A stretch of DNA of 11,637 nt from CBIFWW01 sp966186435 (GTDB taxonomy: Bacteria; Pseudomonadota; Gammaproteobacteria; Enterobacterales; Enterobacteriaceae): positions 1 to 11,637 of the forward strand of contig CBIFWW010000105.1 of NCBI GenBank assembly GCA_966186435.1. The letters run 5' to 3'. How positions within the stretch are numbered: the stretch's first letter is position 1; each line of letters begins with the position of its first letter. Positions 1 through 6,797 of the stretch are shown in pieces. The notes below the pieces were generated by a model. The model did no database searches and was not told the DNA's origin. It saw only the letters and a list, made by a program, of their open reading frames with translations. A program made the translations under genes and the position numbers.

Positions 1-16
1 GTTATTAAGAGTTGTC

Positions 17-52
17 ATTTTCAAAATGTTTTAATTATTTTCAAAAAATGTT
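17..52. repeat. AT-rich imperfect direct repeat upstream of yfbV
   Basis: The motif ATTTTCAAAATGTT (17-30) recurs as ATTTTCAAAAAATGTT (37-52), a near-identical direct repeat that ends just before the yfbV Shine-Dalgarno sequence. The two TGTT cores are 22 bases apart, about two helical turns. In E. coli this region separates yfbV from the divergent ackA gene, which is controlled by anaerobic regulators. An ArcA-type or other dimeric-repressor site is possible but not shown; the tract may simply be an AT-rich promoter element. Confidence 0.4.
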
Positions 53-63
53 GAGGTAAAACC

Positions 64-519
64 ATGTCGACACCCCAGAGCGATCCAGTAAGTTGGTTCA
101 GTCTGTTCCGTCGGGGTACCTATTACTCAAAGAAGTGGCCGATGGAAAAACAGCTGGCACCGGTATTTATTGAAAACCGCATTATTCGTGGTACCCGCTT
201 CGCCACGCGCTGCATGCCACCGCTGGCTGTCTTTACGCTATGTTGGCAAATCGCCCTTGGTGGCCAGCTTGGTCCGGCGGTTGCTACCGCACTGTTTGCC
301 GTTAGCCTGCCGATGCAAGGCCTGTGGTGGCTGGGCAAACGCTCTGTGACACCGCTTCCTCCAACCACCCTGAGCTGGTTCTATGAGGTGCGCAATAAAC
401 TGGCGGAATCCGGCCAGGCTCTGGCCCCGGTAGAGGGCAAACCGAACTATCAAGCCTTGGCCGAAACACTTAAGCGTGCGTTTAAGCAACTTGATAAAAC
501 TTTCCTTGATGATCTATAA
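64..519 (+). CDS. yfbV: UPF0208 family inner-membrane protein YfbV
   Basis: The product is 151 residues, the same length as E. coli YfbV, and matches it over most of its length as I recall it, especially the block IALGGQLGPAVATALFA and the C-terminal FKQLDKTFLDDL. Two hydrophobic segments, roughly residues 50-66 and 69-92, with little between them suggest a helical hairpin in the inner membrane; the N-terminal 45 residues and C-terminal 55 residues are polar. The ATG at 64 is preceded by GAGG (53-56) at suitable spacing, which supports this start. It is the first gene of the rightward yfbV-yfbU-yfbT group. In E. coli, YfbV has been linked to insulation of the Ter macrodomain, but its molecular activity is not settled. 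Identification is firm; function is not. Confidence 0.96.
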   Translation: MSTPQSDPVSWFSLFRRGTYYSKKWPMEKQLAPVFIENRIIRGTRFATRCMPPLAVFTLCWQIALGGQLGPAVATALFAVSLPMQGLWWLGKRSVTPLPPTTLSWFYEVRNKLAESGQALAPVEGKPNYQALAETLKRAFKQLDKTFLDDL

Positions 520-536
520 CCCCACCTGATTACACT

Positions 537-542
537 TATAAA
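537..542 (+). promoter_or_regulatory. Candidate -10 element for yfbU
   Basis: TATAAA lies in the 96-base gap between yfbV and yfbU and matches the sigma-70 -10 consensus at five of six positions. No good -35 hexamer sits at 16-18 bases upstream, so this would be a weak or activator-dependent promoter. yfbU may also be transcribed by readthrough from yfbV. Confidence 0.25.
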
Positions 543-584
543 AGGCATATGAATTTGATGCTTTTTACCTCAGTTCTTTTTCAT

Positions 585-600
585 GCAGGCTACTGCCTGC
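585..600 (+). promoter_or_regulatory. Hairpin in the yfbU leader, next to the ribosome binding site
   Basis: GCAGGC (585-590) and GCCTGC (595-600) are perfect inverted repeats with a TACT loop, giving a 6-bp GC-rich stem. It ends six bases before the yfbU Shine-Dalgarno sequence AGGAG (606-610). Only three T residues follow, so it is not a convincing intrinsic terminator. It could modulate translation initiation or mark an RNA processing site between yfbV and yfbU; neither is shown. Confidence 0.45.
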
Positions 601-615
601 TTTCAGGAGTTAGAA

Positions 616-1113
616 ATGGAAATGACCCACGCACAGCGTCTGATTTTATCCAATCAGTATAAAATGATGACCATGCTCGACCCGGATAACGCGGAACGCT
701 ATCGCCGTCTGCAAACTATTGTCGAGCGTGGGTTTGGCCTGCAAATGCGTGAGCTGGACAGGGAATTTGGCGAATTAAAAGAAGAAACCTGCCGCGAAAT
801 TATCGACATCATGGAGATGTACCACGCGCTGAATGTCTCCTGGACCAACCTGAAAGAAGGCCAGCAGCAGATTGATGAACGCCGCGTCACCTTCCTGGGC
901 TTTGATGCCGCCACCGAGGCCCGTTATCTGAGCTACGTGCGCTTTATGGTGAATGTAGAAGGGCGCTACACCCACTTTGATGCCGGTACTCACGGCTTTA
1001 ATGCCCAAACCCCAATGTGGGAAAAATACCAGCGCATGAATCAGGCATGGCATAATTGCCCGCGCCAGTATCACCTGAGCGCCAACGAAATCATGCAAAT
1101 TATCAACGCCTGA
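616..1113 (+). CDS. yfbU: YfbU family conserved protein
   Basis: The product is 165 residues, one more than E. coli YfbU (164). It matches that protein almost throughout as I recall it, for example YKMMTMLDPDNAERYRRLQT, LDREFGELKEETCREIID, VTFLGFDAATEARYL and GTHGFNAQTPMWEKYQRM. The extra residue falls in the NLKEGQQQIDERR stretch. An in-frame ATG at 583 would add 11 residues but lies inside the leader hairpin. The ATG at 616 has AGGAG (606-610) five bases upstream and gives the family N-terminus MEMTxAQRLILSNQY, so I chose 616. The protein is soluble and looks mostly helical, with no signal peptide and no catalytic motif I recognise. yfbT starts 12 bases downstream, implying co-transcription. 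Its biochemical function is unknown. Confidence 0.97.
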   Translation: MEMTHAQRLILSNQYKMMTMLDPDNAERYRRLQTIVERGFGLQMRELDREFGELKEETCREIIDIMEMYHALNVSWTNLKEGQQQIDERRVTFLGFDAATEARYLSYVRFMVNVEGRYTHFDAGTHGFNAQTPMWEKYQRMNQAWHNCPRQYHLSANEIMQIINA

Positions 1114-1125
1114 CGGAGGTTGTTC

Positions 1126-1782
1126 GTGGAGTGTAAAGCTTTCCTGTTCGACCTCGACGGTACCCTGGTGGATTCCTTGCCAGTGGTGGAGAAATCCTGG
1201 TGCCTGTGGGCCGACCGTTTCCAGTTATCCCATGATGAAGTGTTAGGGTTTATCCACGGTAAACCGGCGATTGCCTCCCTGCGCCATTTCCTGCCACAGG
1301 CCTCTGAAGCCGAGTTGGCGGCGGAATTTAAATTCCTTGAAGAGATGGAGTCCACCAACACCGAGGGCGTCACCGCATTGCCCGGGGCTGTCCACTTGCT
1401 GGAAAAGCTCAATCGCCTTGAAATCCCTTGGGGGATTGTGACTTCTGGCAGTGTGCCGGTCGCCAGCGCACGCCGTCAGGCAGCCGGTCTACCATTACCA
1501 GAAGTCATGGTGACGATTGAGCAAGTGCAGAATGGTAAACCGCATCCCGATCCATACCTGCTGGGTGCCGAGCGCCTGGGCCTGGCGCCGCAAGACTGTG
1601 CGGTAGTGGAGGATGCTGAAGCCGGGGTGCATTCTGGCCTTGCTGCCGGTTGTAAGGTGATTGCCGCCAACGTGCCGGCCCACGCCGCCCGTCTTGATGA
1701 AGTGGATCTGGCGGTGAATAGCCTGGCGCAGCTGGTGCTGGAAAAACTGCCCAATGGCGTAATTATCGTCGGCAAAAAATAA
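1126..1782 (+). CDS. yfbT: HAD-superfamily sugar phosphatase YfbT/HxpA
   Basis: This 218-residue protein (E. coli YfbT is 216) is a Mg-dependent HAD phosphatase that dephosphorylates sugar phosphates in the cytoplasm. Motif I is FDLDGTLVDS, with nucleophile Asp9 and general acid/base Asp11. Motif II is the Ser/Thr of IVTSGS near residue 105. Motif III is the Lys of NGKPHPDPY. Motif IV is the acidic pair in VVEDAEAG. Residues about 15-85 form the helical cap typical of beta-phosphoglucomutase-like members. A TTG at 1120 could begin the frame, but the strong Shine-Dalgarno GGAGG (1115-1119) abuts it with no spacing. The GTG at 1126 is six bases from that site and gives the family N-terminus, so I take GTG as the start. 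The gene closes the yfbV-U-T group, ahead of a terminator. The exact physiological substrate cannot be read from sequence. Confidence 0.95.
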   Translation: MECKAFLFDLDGTLVDSLPVVEKSWCLWADRFQLSHDEVLGFIHGKPAIASLRHFLPQASEAELAAEFKFLEEMESTNTEGVTALPGAVHLLEKLNRLEIPWGIVTSGSVPVASARRQAAGLPLPEVMVTIEQVQNGKPHPDPYLLGAERLGLAPQDCAVVEDAEAGVHSGLAAGCKVIAANVPAHAARLDEVDLAVNSLAQLVLEKLPNGVIIVGKK

Positions 1783-1800
1783 ACCATCATCCGTTGATAT

Positions 1801-1825
1801 AACCCCGCCTTTGCGGGGTTTTTTT
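1801..1825 (+). terminator. Intrinsic terminator after yfbT
   Basis: AACCCCGC (1801-1808) and GCGGGGTT (1813-1820) pair perfectly as an 8-bp stem with a CTTT loop, and a run of seven T residues (1819-1825) follows. This is a textbook rho-independent terminator 18 bases after the yfbT stop. It separates yfbV-yfbU-yfbT from yfbS, which then needs readthrough or a promoter in the short stretch 1826-1865. Confidence 0.93.
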
Positions 1826-1865
1826 ATGGCATGCTGCGGGGAGTGTTAATCGACAAGGAACTGTT

Positions 1866-3698
1866 GTGAACCGCGAATTACTTTGGGTGCTTTCCCTGCT
1901 GGCCGTGGCTGTGGTGCTGTTTGCTACCGGTAAATTACGCATGGATGTGGTGGCACTGCTTATTATTGTGGCTTTTATTCTCAGCGGTACGCTGACCATG
2001 AGCGAAGCCTTCTCTGGCTTTAGCGATCCTAACGTTATCCTGATAGCCGCCTTGTTTATTATTGGCGATGGCCTGGTGCGCACCGGCGTTGCCACCAATC
2101 TTGGGGCCTGGTTGGTGGAGGTGGCTGGCAGCAGTGAAACCAAAATGTTGGTGCTGCTGATGGTGACCGTGGCCTGCCTCGGGGCCTTTATGAGTTCCAC
2201 CGGAGTGGTGGCAATCTTTATTCCAGTGGTGCTGAGCGTCTGCGCCCGGATGAAAACCTCCCCCGCACGCTTAATGATGCCGCTGAGTTTTGCCGGGCTG
2301 ATTAGCGGGATGATGACCCTGGTGGCTACCCCGCCAAACCTGGTGGTGAGCAGTGAACTGGTGCGCGAAGGGCTGGAGGGGTTCTCCTTCTTCAGCGTCA
2401 CCCCCATCGGGATTGTGGTGTTGATCCTTGGCATCCTTTACATGCTGGTGGCCCGTTTTGCTCTTAACGGGAAAAGCGACGCTGGTGGCCGCCCCGGCTG
2501 GCAGCGCAATACCTTCCGCGATCTAATCAAAAGCTACCGGTTGACTGGCCGCGCCCGCCGCCTGGCTATCCGCCCCGGTTCACCGATGGTGGGTCGCCGC
2601 CTGGATGACCTGAAACTGCGCGAGCGCTACGGCGCCAACGTTATCGGGATGGAGCGCTGGCGTCACTTCCGCCGGGTAATTGTTAATGTCACCGGGGTGA
2701 CGGAATTCCGCGCCCGGGATGTATTGTTGATTGATATGTCTGCCTCAGACGTGGATTTACGCCAGTTCTGTAGTGAGCAAATGCTGGAGCCGATGGTGTT
2801 ACGTGGCGAGTACTTCTCCGATCAGGCCCTGGATGTAGGGATGGCGGAAGTCTCGATGATCCCGGAATCAGAAATGATCGGTAAAACCCTGCGTGAAATC
2901 GGCTTCCGTACCCGCTATGGCCTGAATATCGTCGGCCTGCGCCGCGACGGTGAAGCGATGGAAGGGGTATTGGTAGATGAACCGCTCCAGTTAGGCGATA
3001 TCTTGCTGGTGGTGGGTGACTGGAAATTAATCCGTAAGCTGGGCGCCCGCGGGACGGATTTCCTGGTGCTCAATCTGCCGGTGGAGGAGAGCGAAGCTTC
3101 CCCGGCCCACAGCCAGGCACCCCACGCCATCTTTTGCCTGTGTCTGATGGTGGCCCTGATGTTGACCGATGAGATCCCCAACCCGGTGGCAGCCATTGTG
3201 GCCTGCCTGCTGATGGGCAAATTCCGCTGTATCAGCGTGGAGAGCGCCTATAAAGCCATACACTGGCCGAGCATTATTTTGATCGTCGGGATGATGCCCT
3301 TTGCCCTGGCCCTACAAAAAACCGGTGGGGTGAATTTGATTGTCAAAGGACTGATGGACATCGGCGGCGGCTATGGGCCGTATATGATGATGGTGTGCCT
3401 GTTCGTGCTCTGTGCCTGTATTGGCTTGTTTATCTCCAATACTGCCACCGCGGTGCTGATGGCCCCGATAGCGCTGGCCACCGCCAGCACTATGGGGGTG
3501 TCGCCATATCCCTTTGCCATGGTGGTGGCGATGGCCGCCTCCGCGGCCTTTATGACGCCGGTATCTTCCCCGGTGAACACCCTGGTGTTGGGGCCGGGTA
3601 ACTACCGGTTCGGGGACTTCGTTAAACTGGGCGTCCCCTTCACCTTGATTGTGATGGTGGTGTCGATTGTGATGATCCCGATGCTATTCCCCTTCTGA
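1866..3698 (+). CDS. yfbS: Putative DASS/SLC13-type transporter YfbS with paired RCK_C domains
   Basis: At 610 residues it equals E. coli YfbS in length and matches it closely as I recall it. It is an inner-membrane permease of the divalent anion/sodium symporter class. An N-terminal membrane half occupies about residues 1-200, with SSTGVVAIFIPVVLS and ATPPNLVVSSE. Two cytoplasmic TrkA_C (RCK_C) regulatory domains follow at about 215-300 and 315-400, the second containing PESEMIGKTLREIGFRTRYG. A second membrane half covers about 420-610, with the mirrored motifs FISNTATAVLMAPIALA and TPVSSPVNTLVLGPGNY. Start is GTG at 1866 with AAGGA six bases upstream; the downstream sequence matches the family N-terminus. 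It follows a terminator, so it is probably its own transcription unit. Its last 15 bases overlap the end of convergent torD. The transported substrate is unknown. Confidence 0.96.
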   Translation: MNRELLWVLSLLAVAVVLFATGKLRMDVVALLIIVAFILSGTLTMSEAFSGFSDPNVILIAALFIIGDGLVRTGVATNLGAWLVEVAGSSETKMLVLLMVTVACLGAFMSSTGVVAIFIPVVLSVCARMKTSPARLMMPLSFAGLISGMMTLVATPPNLVVSSELVREGLEGFSFFSVTPIGIVVLILGILYMLVARFALNGKSDAGGRPGWQRNTFRDLIKSYRLTGRARRLAIRPGSPMVGRRLDDLKLRERYGANVIGMERWRHFRRVIVNVTGVTEFRARDVLLIDMSASDVDLRQFCSEQMLEPMVLRGEYFSDQALDVGMAEVSMIPESEMIGKTLREIGFRTRYGLNIVGLRRDGEAMEGVLVDEPLQLGDILLVVGDWKLIRKLGARGTDFLVLNLPVEESEASPAHSQAPHAIFCLCLMVALMLTDEIPNPVAAIVACLLMGKFRCISVESAYKAIHWPSIILIVGMMPFALALQKTGGVNLIVKGLMDIGGGYGPYMMMVCLFVLCACIGLFISNTATAVLMAPIALATASTMGVSPYPFAMVVAMAASAAFMTPVSSPVNTLVLGPGNYRFGDFVKLGVPFTLIVMVVSIVMIPMLFPF

Positions 3699-4292
3699 TG
3701 GGGGAAGCCAGCGGGAATCCTGCACCACCCAGGCGTGCACCAGGGAGAGCAGTGCCGGGTAAAACCCGCTGATACTATTCAGGCTGGCGGCGTGATCCAG
3801 TAACCCCACCCAGGGCTGTAAATGGGTTTTCAGTATTGCCCGCTGGTCAGCGGGTGTACCAGGGTGAAGAATGCACCGGGCCATCAATGCTAGCTGGATA
3901 CTTAAGTGATCGGCGGGCTGGTTATCCACCGGGGCGCACCGGTAACGCACTAGCCACTGGCGTAGGGCCAGGCGCTCACCAGCAGGGGTGGTATGAGGGT
4001 AATCTCCGCCATACAGCGATACCCCCGCAGGCGGGGGTACCAGGAACAGGCTGGCATAATCCGCCGCCAGCTCGAGGGAAGCATCGGGCCGTTCCAGTGC
4101 GCAATCCATGGCCTCAATAAAGGCCGTTACCGGCCCATTGAGTTCAGGAATATCGCCAAGCTTTGCTAGCCAGCGGCGGCTGTCATCCGCCGCCAGATTA
4201 GCGAGCGCCCCGTCATCAAGCTCCCGGGTGAGCAGGCTGGATAACCATTGATAAACCCCTGCTCGGGCCATGTCATGATGATGTTCAGGCAT
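3684..4292 (-). CDS. torD: TorD-type chaperone for the TorA molybdoenzyme
   Basis: The product is 202 residues (E. coli TorD is 199) and all-helical in composition, as expected for the TorD/DmsD family. Family hallmarks are LELAADYASLFL at about residues 73-84 and QPADHLSIQLALM at about 125-137, which match the LELAADF...LF and EPADHL motifs of TorD. TorD binds the TorA twin-arginine leader and core in the cytoplasm, helps insert the molybdenum cofactor and delays export until folding is complete. The ATG at 4292 overlaps the torA stop as ATGCCTGA, an 8-base overlap implying translational coupling. AAGGAGG lies nine bases upstream inside torA and supports this ATG over a later Met8. It is the last gene of torCAD. 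Its TAG stop lies inside the 3' end of convergent yfbS, and no terminator is visible after it. Confidence 0.93.
   Translation of the reverse strand: MPEHHHDMARAGVYQWLSSLLTRELDDGALANLAADDSRRWLAKLGDIPELNGPVTAFIEAMDCALERPDASLELAADYASLFLVPPPAGVSLYGGDYPHTTPAGERLALRQWLVRYRCAPVDNQPADHLSIQLALMARCILHPGTPADQRAILKTHLQPWVGLLDHAASLNSISGFYPALLSLVHAWVVQDSRWLPPSEGE
4020..4039 (-). repeat. Perfect GC-rich inverted repeat inside torD
   Basis: TACCCCCG (4020-4027) and CGGGGGTA (4032-4039) are exact inverted repeats with a four-base loop. In torD they encode V-P-P-P-A-G-V at about residues 85-91. The predicted mRNA hairpin is strong, but no T-tract follows on either strand, so it does not resemble a terminator. 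It may be a by-product of proline and glycine codons, or it could slow ribosomes or block 3' decay. Confidence 0.5.
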
Positions 4293-6786
4293 CCGTTGCC
4301 GCCTCCTTCGTCTCTACTGGCCCACCAAACCCGGTCACCGCAGGGGCATCACCCTGCCACAGGGCCACCTGCACCCGCGCGCTGTGGGCCGATGGCCCTT
4401 GGGCCAGGCTGGAGGTGCCGATATCGGCGCTCAGCACGTTTGGGTCACCAAAGGTACACAGCGTCCCGGCTTTCCCCCCTTCCAGTGGGGAGTACCAGGC
4501 GCCTTCTTGTAACCGCACCACGCCTTCAGGGTAATCCTCGCTGAGGTAGGCTCCGGCGATAACCTGGCCGCGGCCGTTATATACCCTCACCAGATCGCCA
4601 TGTTTAATCCCCCGGGCCGCGGCATCTTGCTTACCGATAAACAACGGCTCTCGATCGGCCACTGCCCAGCTTTTACGCCAGGCTTCGCTGGAACATATCT
4701 GCGAATGCAGGCGCTTATCCGGGTGGCAGGATTGCAGGTGTAGCGGGTACTCGTCACTGCCTTTGCCGCCGTGGGAACGCTCAAAAGGCTCCATCCATAC
4801 CGGGTGGCCCGGGCAATCCGGGTAGTTAAAGCTGGCGATAGTTTGGCTGAAGATTTCGATTAAGCCGGAAGGGGTCGCCAGCGGGTTTAAATCCGGCTGT
4901 TCACGGAAATCACCGTGGCGTACCCAGGGTTGGCCCGGTGGGTATTGAATATAGCCTTCACCCTGCCAGAAGGTGTTGAAGTCCGGCATTTTCACCCCGG
5001 AGGCCGCCCCCTGTTTGCGGCCCTCTTCATAAATCCAGGCAATCCAGCCCATCTCATCCCGGCCCTCGGTGTAGAGCTTCTCTTTGCCAAAGCGTTTGCA
5101 CAGGTCGGCGAAGATATCGCTGTCATGGCGGGCTTCAAATTGGGGCTTAACCACCTGATGCAAGGCCAGCAAACCCTGATTGGAATGGGTGCCGTACTGT
5201 TCAACGTCATTACGCTCAAACTGGGTAGTGACCGGCAGGACAATATCGGCAAAGCGGCAGGAGGCAGTCCATTGGTGATCGAGGACGATAACCGTTTCCA
5301 GTTTCTTCCAGGCTTCAATCATCCGGTTGCGATCTTGCTGGGCGTGGAACGGATTAGCGGCGGTAAACAGCGCCAGTTTGATTGCGGGCCAGGTGTAGTT
5401 TTTACCGTCGAAAGTGAATGGTTTGCCCGGCGAGAGCAGGCAGTCAATTTGGCGGGATACCGGGATATGCTCTGCGCCACCCCGGAAATCTTTAGCATGT
5501 ACCGGGGCCGGTGGGTTGTTGATGTTACCAAAACCGGGCAATACCGGGCCGCGGGAGGTAACTGTGCCGCCGCCGTTATAGTGCCAGCCAAAACCTACGC
5601 CGCCGCCGGGCAGGCCAATCTGGCCGGTCATGGCCGCTAACACCACCAACATCCACGGGTATTGTTCACCGTGGTGCATCCGCTGCACACACCAGCCGCC
5701 CATAAATTGGGTGCGGCCTTTTACCAGCAGCCGCGCCAGTTCGCGGATCTTTTCGGCCTCAATCCCGCAGATGGCCGCCGCCCAGTCGGCGTCTTTGGGC
5801 TGCTGGTCTTTTTCGCCATTCAGATAGGGCAGGAAGGCGTCAAACCCGACACAATAATCTTTGAGGAAGGCGGCATCAAACAGCTTTTCACTCCACAGGG
5901 TGTGGGCCATGCCCAACATCAGCGCCACATCAGTTTGTGGCCGTAAGGCAACCTGCTCGGCATTGAGGTAGTTCTGGGTTTTACTGCGGGCGGGGTCGAC
6001 ACTGATGACCCGCATTTTACCCTGGGCGACTTTCTCTTTAATTTGCGCCCAGTAGCCATAGGCCTGGTGATCGGGGATGAGATATTCAATTTGTAGATTT
6101 TTAATCGGGTCATTGCCCCATAGCACGATGGTGTTGGTGTGTTCGATCACCAGGGGCAGGGAGGTTTGCTGTTCATAGACCTCCAGTGATCCAATGACGT
6201 GGGGCAGAATCACCTGGGCGGCGGCGGCAGAATAGTCGCCGACGGTAGTAACATAGCTGCCGTGTAAAGAAAGCGCCCGTTCCATGGCGCTACCGGCCTT
6301 ATGGCGTTTACCCACCATTTGCCAATCCGCCAGCCCCATATACACCCCGGAGGAACCATACTGCTTTTGCACTCGCTCGAGTTCTTCATACACCAGGTCA
6401 AGGGCGGTATCCCAGCTGACGCGCACAAAGCGGTTGTCCCCACGCTGGCTGCGATCGGATTGGGATTTCTTACGTAGCCAGTCCAGCCGCACCATCGGGT
6501 ATTTTACCCGCGACGGGTTATAAACGATTTCACGTACCGCCTTCAGCATTTCCGTTGGGTATTTATCATGTTTAAAAGGCCGGGTTTCGAGCCATTCGCC
6601 GTTGACCACTTTGGCTTCGAAGGCACCAAAGTGCGAGCCGGACTGGATCCATGCTTCGCTATTTTCCCCGGCAGCCCACACTTTGCGGGTCAGGGGGCTG
6701 GGGGCCAATAGCGTGGCACCACCCAGGGCTAGCATCCCTTGTACAAACCCACGGCGGGTAACGGTTAATCCTTGTTTGTTGGTCAT
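4285..6786 (-). CDS. torA: TorA-type periplasmic molybdoenzyme, trimethylamine N-oxide reductase
   Basis: The 833-residue product (E. coli TorA is 848) belongs to the DMSO reductase family with bis-MGD cofactor. It would reduce trimethylamine N-oxide to trimethylamine as the terminal step of anaerobic respiration. The Tat leader is TRRGFVQ (Arg11, Arg12) followed by a weakly hydrophobic stretch and VWA, giving likely cleavage near residues 38-39. The mature protein carries WLRKKSQSD, RGDNRFVRVSWDTALD, GDYSAAAAQVILPH with Mo-ligand Ser186, VYEQQTS, GQIGLPGGG, WTASCRFADIVLPVTTQFERND and LATPSGLIEIFS. There is no N-terminal iron-sulfur motif, as expected for TorA. Trp155 is kept while the Tyr typical of DMSO reductases and TorZ is absent, which favours TorA over TorZ/BisC. 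The frame is open to 6864, but that would run into torC. ATG 6786 has AAAGGAG directly upstream and places the Tat motif correctly. Odd: the Trp155 neighbourhood, LADWQMVG, differs from the SGWQSTG of E. coli TorA. Confidence 0.95.
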   Translation of the reverse strand: MTNKQGLTVTRRGFVQGMLALGGATLLAPSPLTRKVWAAGENSEAWIQSGSHFGAFEAKVVNGEWLETRPFKHDKYPTEMLKAVREIVYNPSRVKYPMVRLDWLRKKSQSDRSQRGDNRFVRVSWDTALDLVYEELERVQKQYGSSGVYMGLADWQMVGKRHKAGSAMERALSLHGSYVTTVGDYSAAAAQVILPHVIGSLEVYEQQTSLPLVIEHTNTIVLWGNDPIKNLQIEYLIPDHQAYGYWAQIKEKVAQGKMRVISVDPARSKTQNYLNAEQVALRPQTDVALMLGMAHTLWSEKLFDAAFLKDYCVGFDAFLPYLNGEKDQQPKDADWAAAICGIEAEKIRELARLLVKGRTQFMGGWCVQRMHHGEQYPWMLVVLAAMTGQIGLPGGGVGFGWHYNGGGTVTSRGPVLPGFGNINNPPAPVHAKDFRGGAEHIPVSRQIDCLLSPGKPFTFDGKNYTWPAIKLALFTAANPFHAQQDRNRMIEAWKKLETVIVLDHQWTASCRFADIVLPVTTQFERNDVEQYGTHSNQGLLALHQVVKPQFEARHDSDIFADLCKRFGKEKLYTEGRDEMGWIAWIYEEGRKQGAASGVKMPDFNTFWQGEGYIQYPPGQPWVRHGDFREQPDLNPLATPSGLIEIFSQTIASFNYPDCPGHPVWMEPFERSHGGKGSDEYPLHLQSCHPDKRLHSQICSSEAWRKSWAVADREPLFIGKQDAAARGIKHGDLVRVYNGRGQVIAGAYLSEDYPEGVVRLQEGAWYSPLEGGKAGTLCTFGDPNVLSADIGTSSLAQGPSAHSARVQVALWQGDAPAVTGFGGPVETKEAATDA

Positions 6787-6797
6787 AGTCGCTCCTT
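6787..6797 (-). promoter_or_regulatory. torA ribosome binding site fused to the torC stop
   Basis: Read on the minus strand the junction is TAA-AGGAG-CGACT-ATG: the final A of the torC stop codon begins AAGGAG, and torA starts five bases later. This decides the torA start at 6786 and suggests reinitiation or shared ribosome traffic between the two genes. Confidence 0.85.

Noticed and set aside
583..615. Upstream ATG extending yfbU by 11 residues
   Set aside because: The extension lies in the leader hairpin, has no ribosome binding site, and is absent from the family; ATG 616 has AGGAG.
1787..2434. Long open frame on the minus strand (215 codons) opposite yfbS
   Set aside because: It lies wholly antisense to the clearly conserved yfbS and the terminator before it. 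Its composition is rich in Thr, Ser and Arg, as expected from a shadow of a membrane-protein gene.
4915..5640. Open frame of 241 codons on the plus strand inside torA
   Set aside because: It is antisense to the conserved core of torA. High GC makes such shadows common, and no ribosome binding site or recognisable family is seen.
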